A stretch of DNA of 64,000 nucleotides from CAYULW01 sp964445815 (GCA_964445815.1 CAYULW010000002.1:617499-681498); one strand, 5' to 3'; positions 41,271-50,871 are shown, counted from the first letter of the stretch. Notes: a model not told the origin generated them from the letters alone. Translations and numbers: made by a program.

Positions 41271-41756
41271 ATGGGTGGTGTATACAATAGGTTTGAGGCT
41301 GATGGTGTTGAACTAGATAAAAAAAGAAGAATTGACATATTTGCTATTGACTTAAATACAACAATTAAAGCAACTGGAACCTACATTGTAGGAGAAGTTG
41401 TTTGGGTTAAAGTAAATGTACCTTCAACATATACACAACAGTACGGGAATAAACAGCAAGGCATATTTGTTGATCTTGTACAACCGGTTCTTAAAAGAGA
41501 AGTACTTGACTGGGAAAATGCAACATTTAATCTTTCAGCCAGATTTGATTACGTAGATTGGAATGTGGGTAAGTTTAATGAAACGAATGAAGATATAGGA
41601 GAAAGACTTTTAGCACTTACCACGGCTATTAGCTTTCGACCATCCTCACAAACGGTTTTTAGATTAAACTATCGATACCAATGGCAAACCGATATTTTGA
41701 ATAATCCTCCTGCTAGAACAGCAACATGGTTATTTGGGTTTAGTACTTATTTTTGA
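41271..41756 (+). pseudogene. 3' remnant of an outer-membrane porin gene
   Basis: The frame open from 41271 encodes beta-barrel-like sequence: NLSARFDYVDWNVG, ISFRPSSQTVFRLNYRYQW, and the aromatic terminus LFGFSTYF. It has no signal peptide or start and is fused behind the di-heme fragment in another reading frame. It looks like the last 150 residues of a porin of the type found next to imelysin or di-heme genes. Confidence 0.7.
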
Positions 41757-41795
41757 CAGTATGTAGTTTGCAACTATATTGCATCCAATCCTTTG

Positions 41796-41803
41796 TATAT
41801 TTG
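41796..41803 (+). promoter_or_regulatory. -7 box close to the DUF6660 start codon
   Basis: TATATTTG matches TAnnTTTG and ends 5 bases before the ATG at 41809, so the messenger would be almost leaderless. A TTTG at 41767-41770 lies 25 bases upstream, somewhat too far for the usual spacing. Drives the czc cluster if correct. Confidence 0.45.
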
Positions 41804-41808
41804 TACCA

Positions 41809-42108
41809 ATGAAATTATTCGCAACAGTTTTAGGTATCTTCTTTTTGTGCTTGGCAACCATGCCTTGTGCAGATGCGGCTGTTGCAGAAAACATTACTGT
41901 AGAGTTAAGTACAGAGCATGACCATGAAGGAGAAGCAGACAACTGTGCTCCACTTTGTTACTGCCATTGCTGTCATGTACATGTAACGATGAATGTTGAA
42001 GCACAACCGTTCAACATCAAAGAAATACTATTTTCTCAGTCTATTTTTTATCAGGCATTTACTCCTGATACTCCTTTAAAGTCTCTTTTTCGACCACCCA
42101 TCGTTTAA
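41809..42108 (+). CDS. DUF6660-like small secreted protein before the czc genes
   Basis: About 99 residues from the ATG at 41809 (a longer frame begins at 41779). Signal peptide FLCLATMPCADA, then an acidic-His segment (TEHDHEGE), a cluster CAPLCYCHCCHVHV that can bind metal with four or five Cys and His, and a C-terminal FRPPIV. The pattern fits DUF6660 and recalls the HYC_CC_PP group. Periplasmic. It precedes the CzcA-like gene by 73 bases. Confidence 0.72.
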   Translation: MKLFATVLGIFFLCLATMPCADAAVAENITVELSTEHDHEGEADNCAPLCYCHCCHVHVTMNVEAQPFNIKEILFSQSIFYQAFTPDTPLKSLFRPPIV

Positions 42109-42181
42109 TTCAAAAAACTTAGGGAAAGTGCATTTTGTGCTTTCTTATCTCACTCTTTTATTGAATTAAAACAAATAAATT

Positions 42182-45100
42182 ATGATTCATCAGATCATTG
42201 CTTGGTCTGTAAAGAACAAGCTATTAGTGGGACTGATGACCATCGCTCTTATCATCGGAGGAGTATGGAGCATGACCAAAGTCCCCATTGATGCCGTACC
42301 TGACATCACAAACAATCAGGTACAAGTAATTACTCAAGCTCCTAACTTAGGAACGGAAGACATAGAGCAATTTGTAACCTATCCCGTTGAGGTTGCTATG
42401 GCAAATCTTCCTTCGGTAACAGAAATCCGTTCCGTTTCCCGTTTTGGGCTGTCGGTGGTTACTGTCGTTTTTGAAGACGATATGGGAACTTATCTTCCCC
42501 GTCAGTTAGTGGCCGAAAAGCTAACCGAAGTAAAAGAAGAAATCCCACAGGGCTTTGGTTCTCCCTCTATGGGACCAATTAGCACAGGTTTGGGAGAAAT
42601 CTATCAATATACCTTAAAAGTAAAGCCCGAATATCGAGAACGCTACAACCCAATAGAACTAAGAAGTATTCAGGATTGGATCGTAAGCCGTCAAATGGCG
42701 ATGGTTGAAGGTGTGGTAGAAGTCAATGCCATAGGTGGCAGCATCAAACAATACGAGGTTGCGATTAATCCTGAACGCCTCAAGGCCATGGGTTTGACGA
42801 TTTCAGACCTTATGCACAGCTTGGCAATAAACAACCAAAATACAGGCGGAGCTTACATTGAAAAGAATCATCAGGCCAACTTTATACGGGGTGAAGGCTT
42901 GGCTCGCAGTGTAGAGGATATTGAGAACATTCCGATAGAGACCGAAGCGGAAATTCCGGTTACCATAAAAGATGTAGCAACGGTAAAAATTGGTTCTGCT
43001 GTGCGATACGGTGCATTAACTCAAGACGGCGAAGGCGAAGTAGTCGGTGGATTGGTCATGATGCTAAAGGGAGCTAACTCCAATGAAGTGATCGAAAACG
43101 TAAAAAAGCGGATGGAAGAAATTCAAAAATCACTTCCCGAAGGAATAGTAATCGAACCACTTTTAGATCGTAGTAAATTAATTGCCGAAACCACAGGCAC
43201 AGTCAGCACCAACCTAATTGAAGGAGCATTAATCGTAATTTTTGTATTGGTATTTCTTTTAGGGAATTGGAGAGGTGGATTAATTGTAGCATCAACCATA
43301 CCCTTATCCCTGCTGTTTGCCTTTATTTTAATGAATGTTTTTGATGTATGGGCAAACTTGATGAGTTTGGGAGCCATTGATTTTGGCATCATCATCGACG
43401 GAGCGGTAATAATTGTTGAAAGCGCGGTTTTTCTATTGCACGATAAAGTGTTGAAGAAAAAACAGATTACCCCAAAGCTCAGAGATAAAGTTACCGAGAA
43501 ATCAGCCTATAAAATGATGAGTTCAGCCTTCTTCGGTCAGTTGATTATTCTCATTGTTTTCATTCCCATACTTGCCTTAAAAGGCGTAGAAGGTAAAATG
43601 TTTCAGCCCATGGCGTTGACCTTTATGTTCGCTATGATTGGAGTAATGTTACTTTGCCTGACCTATGTTCCTATGATGTCAGCATGGTTTCTACGAATTT
43701 CCAATGGAGAGAAACTTTCTTACGGAGATCGCTTCATTCAAAAAGTGGAAAACAGTTATGAAAAAACCTTGAACAAGGTTATGGGAAAAGCCAAATGGGT
43801 AATAGGTACAGCTTTTATTTTATTAACCATTGCTGTGGTTACCTTTAGTCGCTTAGGCGGAGAATTCATTCCACAATTAGACGAAGGCGATATAGCTTTT
43901 CATGCCATTTTAAAACCCGGAAGCTCGCTTTCGGAAACCATTGAAACTACAACAAAAATAGAGCAGCTCGTCAAGGATAAGTTTCCTGATGTTCAAAAAA
44001 TTGTCAGTCGTATTGGGGTGGCCGAAGTACCCACCGACCCAATGCCAATGGATATAGCAGACATTTTCGTGATTTTAGCACCAAAATCGGAATGGGTTAC
44101 AACTAATTCTAAAGATGAATTGGTTGAAATGATGAAAGAAGAGTTGGAACTGATTCCCGGAGTGAACTATGAATTTACGCAACCCATTGAAATGCGGTTC
44201 AATGAATTGTTAGAAGGTGTTCGGGAGGATATTGCGATTAAACTTTATGGAGAAGACATTGAAGTGTTAGCGAAAAAAGCCGAAGAAATCAGCAAGATCA
44301 TCGCAGGAACTGAAGGTATTGGCGATATGAAAGTGGAAGCCACTACGGGTTTACCCCAAATGACCGTGCAATACAATCGCAGCAAATTAGCCCAATATGG
44401 TGTATCTGTTAACGAAGTGAACCAACTGATTGGGGCTGCATTTGCAGGAGGTAAGGCAGGAGTGATATTTGAAGGCGAAAGACGGTTCGATTTGGTAGTT
44501 CGCTTGGATCAGAAACACCGAAGAAACATTGATAACCTGAAAAACCTCTACGTTACCCTTTCCAATGGTTCTCAAATCCCATTAAAAGAGTTAGCTGACA
44601 TCAGTTATCAGTCGGGTCCGATGCAGATCAGCAGGGACAATACCAACCGTAGAACCTATGTAGGAATTAATGTTCGTGGAAGAGACATTAAATCATTGGT
44701 TAACGACATTCAACAACAGTTAGATGAGGAATTGCAACTACCTGCCGGCTATTACATCCGCTATGGTGGGGCTTTTGAAAATTTAGAACGAGCAACCAAT
44801 CAGCTAAAATTGGTAGTTCCCATTGCGTTAGGTTTAATCTTTCTACTCATCTTTTTTGCACTTAAATCCATTCAACAAACCGTAATGATATATGTGGCTA
44901 TCCCGTTAGCTGCTATTGGTGGAATTTTCTCATTGTGGATGAGGGATATGCCTTTTAGTATTTCAGCAGGAGTTGGTTTTATTGTATTGTTCGGAGTTGC
45001 CGTATTAAATGGCTTGGTGCTCATTAGCGGTTGGAATGAGTTGAAGGAAGAAGGCAGCAACGACCTGAATGAGCGAATTCGCTTAGGTGCAAAACGGAGA

Positions 45101-46519
45101 ATTCGTCCTATTTTATTAACAGCATTAACCGATATTTTGGGCTTTTTGCCCATGGCAATCTCCACTTCGGCAGGTGCTGAAGTACAGCAACCCTTGGCAA
45201 CTGTAGTTATTGGCGGTATGATCTCCGCTACCTTGCTGACTTTGTTTGTAATTCCCTTGTTGTACCGATGGGTTGAAAGCAGAAAAGAGCGTTCAAGTCA
45301 AGTAAAGCCTGTTATGATTACAGGAGCATTATTGCTATTGTTGGGCATTTTTTCTAACAACTCCCTACAGGCTCAAAGCGAACAACAACTTGTTCCCCTT
45401 TCCCTCAATGATGCGGTAGATCAGGTATTGAAAAATTATCCTGCCCTAAAAGCAAGTCAGTTGGAAGTGGAAAGTCAGCAAGCTCTGAAAAAAACCGCAT
45501 GGGATTTTGGAAAAACTTCGGTTTTTACAGGAGGGGAAGAATTGAACGAAAATGAAGGAGTACGAACTCTTGTAGGCGTTCAGCAACAGAACATAGATCT
45601 ATTTTCTATTGCGGCTAAAAACAAACTGCAAAAGGAAAAAATTGCCTTAGCAGAAAGCAATTTGCAATTGAGCAATGCCGAATTGAAATATTCAGTAAAA
45701 CAAGATTATGGGAATTTGTATGCCAAAAAGCAATTGTATCAATTGTATCAGGAATTAGATTCCACCTTTGGCGATTTTGAGCGAGCAGCCAAAATCAGGT
45801 ATGAAACAGAAGCCACTTCTCGCTTGGCCTACTTATCTGCTTCCAATCAGGCAAAGAAAATTAGCAACGAAAAGGTACAGGCCTATAGTGATTATATGAT
45901 CGCACTTCAACAATTTAACCGATGGTTTATCGGAGACACCCTTTATACGGTTCGTTCATCTTTAGAAGTGGCAAGCTTGCTTCTTGATTTGGACACCTCC
46001 CTTAACAATCATCCCGTATTGAAAATGGAAGCTCAAAGAGTAAAACTTGCTGAGCAGAATATTAAGTCCACCCAATCAAATTATCTGCCGCAACTGAACC
46101 TTCAATATGGAGTGCAGGAAGTAGGTGGAGAAAGTGGTTTTTACCAATATCAAGTGGGTGTTAACATTCCCCTCTTTTTTAATGTAGAAAAAGGCAAAGT
46201 GCAAGCGGCAAAGCTGAATCGTGAAATTGCAGAGCAGCGACAAATGCAATCTACCCTGCAATTCAAAAGTGAATTTCAACAAGCCCGACAGCGTTATATC
46301 AAATGGCAATCGGCTTGGAAATACTACGAAAAAGAAGCCCTTGAATTAGCCAAAGAACAACGCCAAGCAGCATTACTTGCCTATCGGGAAGGTGCGATTG
46401 ACTACATCAGCTTTATGCAGTTGGTAAAAGATGCTTCACTTATTGAAAAAGGAGGATGGCAAACCTATCAGGAATACCTGAACAGTCAATTTAAATTGGA
46501 ATACTATTTAACGAAATAA
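42182..46519 (+). CDS. czcA: CzcA-type heavy-metal RND pump fused to a TolC-like domain
   Basis: A protein of 1445 residues. Residues 1-1040 form an RND pump: VPIDAVPDITNNQVQV near residue 35, the relay helix DFGIIIDGAVIIVESAVF (about 400), GGEFIPQLDEGDIAFH (about 560) and twelve helices. Residues about 1065-1445 carry a signal-like helix and TolC helical repeats, so pump and outer-membrane channel are in one chain, as seen in Bacteroidota. It probably exports Zn, Co, Cd or Cu together with the adaptor that follows. The fusion point is near residue 1055. Confidence 0.92.
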   Translation: MIHQIIAWSVKNKLLVGLMTIALIIGGVWSMTKVPIDAVPDITNNQVQVITQAPNLGTEDIEQFVTYPVEVAMANLPSVTEIRSVSRFGLSVVTVVFEDDMGTYLPRQLVAEKLTEVKEEIPQGFGSPSMGPISTGLGEIYQYTLKVKPEYRERYNPIELRSIQDWIVSRQMAMVEGVVEVNAIGGSIKQYEVAINPERLKAMGLTISDLMHSLAINNQNTGGAYIEKNHQANFIRGEGLARSVEDIENIPIETEAEIPVTIKDVATVKIGSAVRYGALTQDGEGEVVGGLVMMLKGANSNEVIENVKKRMEEIQKSLPEGIVIEPLLDRSKLIAETTGTVSTNLIEGALIVIFVLVFLLGNWRGGLIVASTIPLSLLFAFILMNVFDVWANLMSLGAIDFGIIIDGAVIIVESAVFLLHDKVLKKKQITPKLRDKVTEKSAYKMMSSAFFGQLIILIVFIPILALKGVEGKMFQPMALTFMFAMIGVMLLCLTYVPMMSAWFLRISNGEKLSYGDRFIQKVENSYEKTLNKVMGKAKWVIGTAFILLTIAVVTFSRLGGEFIPQLDEGDIAFHAILKPGSSLSETIETTTKIEQLVKDKFPDVQKIVSRIGVAEVPTDPMPMDIADIFVILAPKSEWVTTNSKDELVEMMKEELELIPGVNYEFTQPIEMRFNELLEGVREDIAIKLYGEDIEVLAKKAEEISKIIAGTEGIGDMKVEATTGLPQMTVQYNRSKLAQYGVSVNEVNQLIGAAFAGGKAGVIFEGERRFDLVVRLDQKHRRNIDNLKNLYVTLSNGSQIPLKELADISYQSGPMQISRDNTNRRTYVGINVRGRDIKSLVNDIQQQLDEELQLPAGYYIRYGGAFENLERATNQLKLVVPIALGLIFLLIFFALKSIQQTVMIYVAIPLAAIGGIFSLWMRDMPFSISAGVGFIVLFGVAVLNGLVLISGWNELKEEGSNDLNERIRLGAKRRIRPILLTALTDILGFLPMAISTSAGAEVQQPLATVVIGGMISATLLTLFVIPLLYRWVESRKERSSQVKPVMITGALLLLLGIFSNNSLQAQSEQQLVPLSLNDAVDQVLKNYPALKASQLEVESQQALKKTAWDFGKTSVFTGGEELNENEGVRTLVGVQQQNIDLFSIAAKNKLQKEKIALAESNLQLSNAELKYSVKQDYGNLYAKKQLYQLYQELDSTFGDFERAAKIRYETEATSRLAYLSASNQAKKISNEKVQAYSDYMIALQQFNRWFIGDTLYTVRSSLEVASLLLDLDTSLNNHPVLKMEAQRVKLAEQNIKSTQSNYLPQLNLQYGVQEVGGESGFYQYQVGVNIPLFFNVEKGKVQAAKLNREIAEQRQMQSTLQFKSEFQQARQRYIKWQSAWKYYEKEALELAKEQRQAALLAYREGAIDYISFMQLVKDASLIEKGGWQTYQEYLNSQFKLEYYLTK

Positions 46520-46529
46520 AAAATTAAAG

Positions 46530-47738
46530 ATGAAAACAATATATAACAATAAACTCCTAGCAATCTTTTTCCTGTTCGGATCAATTGCTTGCGGAGGTAA
46601 TGATAATAAAGAGAACGATCATGGACATGAGCATGAAGAAGAAGAATGTCATGGAGAAATGAAAGAGGAAGAACATGGCGAAGAAGGTATTCATTTTACG
46701 ATGGCTCAATTCGATGCCTTGGCAATGAAAGTGGGCACTATTCCCATAAGAAATGTTTCTGCCTATGTAGAAACCAACGGACAATTAGAAGTGCCACCTC
46801 AAAACGAAGCGGCAGTAACCGCGGTAATCGGTGCGAATGTTTCTTCTATCGAAGTAATCGAAGGCGATAAAGTGGAGAAAGGCCAAGTGTTAGCGTACAT
46901 CAACCATCCTGATTTAATTCAACTACAAAGCAATTACAACAGTAATTGGAATGAGTTACAATACTTAGAACAGGATTATAAACGACAACAAAAGCTCTAT
47001 GATGAAAAAGTAGGTTCGGGTAAAGAATTACAGCGAACTAAATCAGATTATCAATCTAAAAAATCAATGGTAAATGGGTTGGCCGCTCAGTTGAAGCTCT
47101 TGGGGATTCCAACTGCGTCAGTTGAAAATGGAACGATAATCGAGCAAATAGCTGTTCGTTCTCCCATTAAGGGTTTTGTACGTTTAGTAGAAATTAAAAC
47201 AGGACAATACGTTATACCACAAACAGAACTTTTTGAGATTGTGAATTTGGAACACATTCATGCAGATTTTATGGTCTTTGAAAAGGATATTGCCAAAGTG
47301 CGAGAAGGACAAAAAATTACATTTAATGTAGAGTCTATTGAAAAAGCTTTAGAGGCATCGGTTTATTCCGTTGGTAAAAACTTTGAGCAGAACCCTAAAG
47401 CTATTCACATTCATGCAGAAATTGAAGATAAAAGCGGATTGCTTTTACCGGGAATGTATGTTAGAGGAAGGATTTTAACATCAGGTACGATGGGACGGGC
47501 GTTGCCTGAGGAAGCCGTAATTCGAGACAATGGAAAAGATTACATTTTCTCAGCAAAAAAAGGAAAAGAGGATGAATGGGAATTCACCCCAATTGAAGTA
47601 GTAGCAGGACTTACAACAAATGGTTGGACAGAAATTAAGTTACTAAAACCACTTCCTAGCAATACTAAGGTAGCTTTAAATAGTGCTTACTACTTGATTG
47701 CTGAAATGCAAAAAGGAGAAGCTGAACATGCACATTAA
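46530..47738 (+). CDS. czcB: CzcB-type RND periplasmic adaptor
   Basis: A protein of 402 residues: lipoprotein signal (FFLFGSIACGG), a His/Glu-rich segment (residues 28-52, such as HGHEHEEEECHG), then barrel-sandwich, helical hairpin (about 150-190) and beta-barrel domains of the RND adaptor family. The acidic-His part probably collects metal. Follows czcA by 10 bases and precedes DUF3703. Confidence 0.9.
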   Translation: MKTIYNNKLLAIFFLFGSIACGGNDNKENDHGHEHEEEECHGEMKEEEHGEEGIHFTMAQFDALAMKVGTIPIRNVSAYVETNGQLEVPPQNEAAVTAVIGANVSSIEVIEGDKVEKGQVLAYINHPDLIQLQSNYNSNWNELQYLEQDYKRQQKLYDEKVGSGKELQRTKSDYQSKKSMVNGLAAQLKLLGIPTASVENGTIIEQIAVRSPIKGFVRLVEIKTGQYVIPQTELFEIVNLEHIHADFMVFEKDIAKVREGQKITFNVESIEKALEASVYSVGKNFEQNPKAIHIHAEIEDKSGLLLPGMYVRGRILTSGTMGRALPEEAVIRDNGKDYIFSAKKGKEDEWEFTPIEVVAGLTTNGWTEIKLLKPLPSNTKVALNSAYYLIAEMQKGEAEHAH

Positions 47739-47794
47739 AATGCAATGGTGTTGTATACTCTGCACCGCTAATTTTGATTTATAATACAATTACC

Positions 47795-48172
47795 ATGAAA
47801 TTCAATACAAAACTACCTGAGCTTCTCAAACCCTATTACAATAAGGAGCTGCAAAGCTATCGACAGGAAGTTCAAAAGAATAATTTACAAAAGGCATGGC
47901 AGCATTTGGAAAGAGCTCACATCATTGGTCAATCCTTTCCCTACGAGCATTCTTTTGTGCATTGGAAAATGTTACAATTTGGTTTTAAAATAAAAAACAC
48001 CAAAGAAATAATCGGACAGATACCAAGATTGCTGATTGGTGGAGTAAAATCATTTGTTGGTAAAGTACCTATAGGCAATACAGGGGGAGCAAACGTTCCC
48101 CCTCTAAAACCATTGCCCTTAGCACCTGAGTTAGAACAATTATTAGCACAGGCAACTATTGTAAAAAGATAA
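47795..48172 (+). CDS. DUF3703-family protein
   Basis: About 125 residues from the ATG at 47795. LLKPYYNKELQSYRQEVQ is followed by WQHLERAHIIGQSFPYEHSF, the DUF3703 core, and by GNTGGANVPPLKPLPLAPEL near the end. Soluble, without signal peptide. It is regularly found between RND and CDF metal genes. Role unknown; transferase or chaperone functions are speculative. Confidence 0.82.
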   Translation: MKFNTKLPELLKPYYNKELQSYRQEVQKNNLQKAWQHLERAHIIGQSFPYEHSFVHWKMLQFGFKIKNTKEIIGQIPRLLIGGVKSFVGKVPIGNTGGANVPPLKPLPLAPELEQLLAQATIVKR

Positions 48173-48174
48173 TT

Positions 48175-49056
48175 ATGGGACATCATCACGATCACAGCCA
48201 TCAATCGGGTAAAAATTTAAAAACTGCCTTTTTTCTGAATCTCGGATTTACAATTTTTGAGATATTCGGAGGATTTTATGTGAATAGTGTAGCCATTATC
48301 TCAGATGCGGTGCATGATTTGGGCGACAGTATTTCTTTGGGTATCTCATGGCATTTAGACAAGAAATCCAAGCAGGGAAGCAATAAAAAATTCTCTTTCG
48401 GATTTAAACGGTTTTCGCTATTGGGAGCTTTAATCAACTCTTTGGTATTGATTGGCGGTTCAGTATATGTTATCTACGAAGCCATCCAACGGTTGATAGA
48501 ACCTGAACTTTCTGATGCTGATGGAATGATTGTTTTTGCCATCATCGGGGTAGCTGTTAACGGTTATGCAGCTTGGAAACTAAGTGGAGGAAAAACCCTA
48601 AACGAAAAAGTGGTTTCGTGGCATTTATTAGAAGATGTGTTGGGTTGGGCAGCGGTATTGATTGTAGCCGTTATTTTAAAGTTTAAGCAAACACCTTACT
48701 TAGACCCCGCATTATCTTTATTTATAGCGGCTTACATTTTATACGGAGTTATCAAACGCCTGAAAGAAACTTTGACCATATTCTTACAAGGTGTACCCGA
48801 TGATATGAGCATAGATAAAATTGAAGAGGAACTTGTTCAGATTCAAAATGTCGCTTCCATTCATCATACACATATATGGTCGCAAGAAGGAGAACACCAC
48901 GTTTTTAGTACCCACTTGAAATTGAAGAACATTCAAAGTTTAAGTGAATTATTAGTCATAAAGAACGAGGTAAAAGAGCGATTAAAACCTTACCATTTTG
49001 ACCATTGTACAGTAGAAACTGAATTGGATAAAGAAAGCTGTAGAATTCAAGTATAA
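48175..49056 (+). CDS. czcD: Cation diffusion facilitator (CzcD-type zinc exporter)
   Basis: A protein of 293 residues with a His-rich N-terminus (GHHHDHSHQSG), six transmembrane segments, and the metal site HDLGD (helix 2; HDLGDS at about 42-47) and HLLEDVLGW (helix 5, about 149-157). The C-terminal domain (IHHTHIWSQEGEHHVFSTH) resembles the cytoplasmic metal-binding dimer domain. It exports Zn(II) or Cd(II) in exchange for H+. Only 2 bases separate it from DUF3703, and one base is shared with the next gene. Confidence 0.9.
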   Translation: MGHHHDHSHQSGKNLKTAFFLNLGFTIFEIFGGFYVNSVAIISDAVHDLGDSISLGISWHLDKKSKQGSNKKFSFGFKRFSLLGALINSLVLIGGSVYVIYEAIQRLIEPELSDADGMIVFAIIGVAVNGYAAWKLSGGKTLNEKVVSWHLLEDVLGWAAVLIVAVILKFKQTPYLDPALSLFIAAYILYGVIKRLKETLTIFLQGVPDDMSIDKIEEELVQIQNVASIHHTHIWSQEGEHHVFSTHLKLKNIQSLSELLVIKNEVKERLKPYHFDHCTVETELDKESCRIQV

Positions 49057-49853
49057 TGAAGAAAGCCACTTTCAATATCGAAGAAATGGACTGCCCTTCT
49101 GAAGAGCAAATGATTCGTTTGAAATTAGGAGAAATTCAGGGCATTGAATACCTTGATTTTGACATTCCCAACCGAAAATTGGATGTGATTCATACTACTC
49201 AATCTTCTGTGATCTTAGACTACTTAGCCGAGCTGAATTTAAAAACAACTTTAATTACGGAGGCTGAAATTAATTATTATGAAAGTGTGGAAAGTTCTAA
49301 TAAAAATGAACGGAAGATGCTTTGGGTGGTCTTGATTATCAATTTCAGCTTTTTTCTAATTGAGTTAATTTACGGTTGGCTGTCAGATTCTATGGGTTTA
49401 GTAGCAGACTCTTTGGATATGCTTGCTGACGCCTTAGTGTATGGGATGAGCCTCATGGTTGTTGGAAAAGCGGTACAAGCGAAAAAGAAGGTAGCAAAAT
49501 GGAGCGGTTATTTCCAATTGACTTTAGCCCTATTAGGTTTGGTTGAACTTTTGAGAAGAGTTTTCGGAGAATCTGAAACCCCTCAGTTCCTAAATATGAT
49601 TGCAATTGCATTTTTAGCCTTGTTAGCTAACTCTATTAGTCTGTATTTAATACAGAAAACAAAGAGTAAAGAAGCTCACATGCAAGCATCTGCTATTTTT
49701 ACATCTAATGACATTGTAATCAATATTGGGGTTATTGTAGCAGGAGCTTTGGTCTATTTTACCGGAAGCAAATACCCCGATTTAATTATCGGATTAGTCA
49801 TTTTTGGAATTGTGGTAAGAGGTGCAATTCGGATATTGAAATTGGGGAAGTAG
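49056..49853 (+). CDS. HMA-CDF-type cation transporter
   Basis: A protein of 265 residues. The first 80 residues have a partial HMA-like fold with a single Cys (FNIEEMDCPSEEQMIRL) rather than a CxxC pair. Residues 85-265 carry six helices and the CDF metal-site pattern DSLDMLADALVYG (about 125-137), with a second Asn/Ser-rich motif ASAIFTSNDIVINIG (about 212-226). It may move a divalent cation and, given the HMA-like start, be tuned by metal. Shares one base with the upstream CDF gene. Confidence 0.8.
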   Translation: MKKATFNIEEMDCPSEEQMIRLKLGEIQGIEYLDFDIPNRKLDVIHTTQSSVILDYLAELNLKTTLITEAEINYYESVESSNKNERKMLWVVLIINFSFFLIELIYGWLSDSMGLVADSLDMLADALVYGMSLMVVGKAVQAKKKVAKWSGYFQLTLALLGLVELLRRVFGESETPQFLNMIAIAFLALLANSISLYLIQKTKSKEAHMQASAIFTSNDIVINIGVIVAGALVYFTGSKYPDLIIGLVIFGIVVRGAIRILKLGK

Positions 49854-49912
49854 AGCATTAAGAATATTTATTTTAATTTATTATGTTAATATTTGTTAAA
49901 TAATTTGCAGAT

Positions 49913-49942
49913 AAAAATATTAATTTGTAAATTAATATTTTT
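49913..49942. promoter_or_regulatory. 14-2-14 palindrome adjoining the MerR-like start codon
   Basis: AAAAATATTAATTT and AAATTAATATTTTT form a perfect inverted repeat around GT and end exactly before the ATG at 49943. The size suits a dimeric regulator, so the encoded MerR-like protein may repress its own promoter. No matching operator elsewhere in the window was noticed. Confidence 0.6.
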
Positions 49943-50851
49943 ATGGAAGAATTACGTGCTTTTGACAGTCGAATTAAGGGGGAGGAACAGGAAAATCTTT
50001 TTCAAAAATTGAATGAACCTCGTTTTGCTGTTAAAGACTTTGAGGTTCAGCCTCAATACATTAACCATTGGAGAAAACAAGGTCTATTTTTTAGTGATGA
50101 AACAAGCAGAGGGAAAACTCCTTTTAGTTTCATTGACTATGTATGGATACTGATCATAGAGCAATTAAAAGATGTTGGTATTCGCTTTGAGATGATCAGA
50201 CAGGTTAAGGATCGGATGATGGGTTTACCGATTTGGGCGGTTGATATTGACGGAATGATAGATCGGGTCATCATTGAAAAACCTGAAGTGTATGCTAAAA
50301 AACCTGGATTAGATGAATTGGAGAAAAAGAGGAAGTTCTTAAAAAAACAAGCTAAACTTCAAACCTATTTCAGTCATTTAGTAACTTCTTCTATTCATAA
50401 TAAAAAGCACTTATCCTTTTGGATCAATTCGAATGCAGACGTGATTCATGTTACGGATAAAGAACTGAAAGGTATTTTGGAGAATGAGAGGTATTATGAC
50501 TTCTTTCAACATTTCTATATTTCTATTTCAATAACGGAGATCATCAGAGACTTTATAGAAACAAAGAAACTGCACTTAGCAGCAGATATATTGGACATTA
50601 TATCAGAAGAAGAACGATTGGTACTGAAAATGATCGAAGAGAATTCTTTAATAGAATTGATCATAGACAGTGAAGGTGATAAGATTGATCTTTTAAAGGA
50701 AGAAGGGAGTGATGTTAAAGCACGTTTCTTAGAAATTATAACAAGTCAGGGGTATAAGGATATAACTTTTACAAATGATAGAGGAACGGTAACAAAATTT
50801 TTAAATCCAAATCAAATAGAATTGGTATATGGTCAATTGAGTGAGAATTAA
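49943..50851 (+). CDS. MerR-like DNA-binding protein linked to the recombinase
   Basis: A protein of 302 residues. Residues about 28-110 resemble a MerR-type winged helix (FAVKDFEVQPQYINHWRKQGLFF, then TPFSFIDYVWILIIEQLKDVGIRFEMI). The remaining 190 residues are helical and contain no effector domain that I can name. It has no conserved cysteines for metal sensing, so control of the element itself is more likely than metal resistance. An autoregulatory palindrome abuts the start. Confidence 0.6.
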   Translation: MEELRAFDSRIKGEEQENLFQKLNEPRFAVKDFEVQPQYINHWRKQGLFFSDETSRGKTPFSFIDYVWILIIEQLKDVGIRFEMIRQVKDRMMGLPIWAVDIDGMIDRVIIEKPEVYAKKPGLDELEKKRKFLKKQAKLQTYFSHLVTSSIHNKKHLSFWINSNADVIHVTDKELKGILENERYYDFFQHFYISISITEIIRDFIETKKLHLAADILDIISEEERLVLKMIEENSLIELIIDSEGDKIDLLKEEGSDVKARFLEIITSQGYKDITFTNDRGTVTKFLNPNQIELVYGQLSEN

Positions 50852-50854
50852 TAG

Positions 50855-50871
50855 AGCTTATGGAATAAGCT
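50855..50871. repeat. Short inverted repeat
   Basis: AGCTTAT and ATAAGCT form a 7-base stem around GGA directly after the MerR-like stop codon (50851). It may be a terminator or operator of the small recombinase-linked gene. Confidence 0.35.

Noticed and set aside
41005..41756. One intact fused cytochrome-porin gene
   Set aside because: The two halves are in different frames and each lacks the rest of its family, so a deletion junction is more likely.
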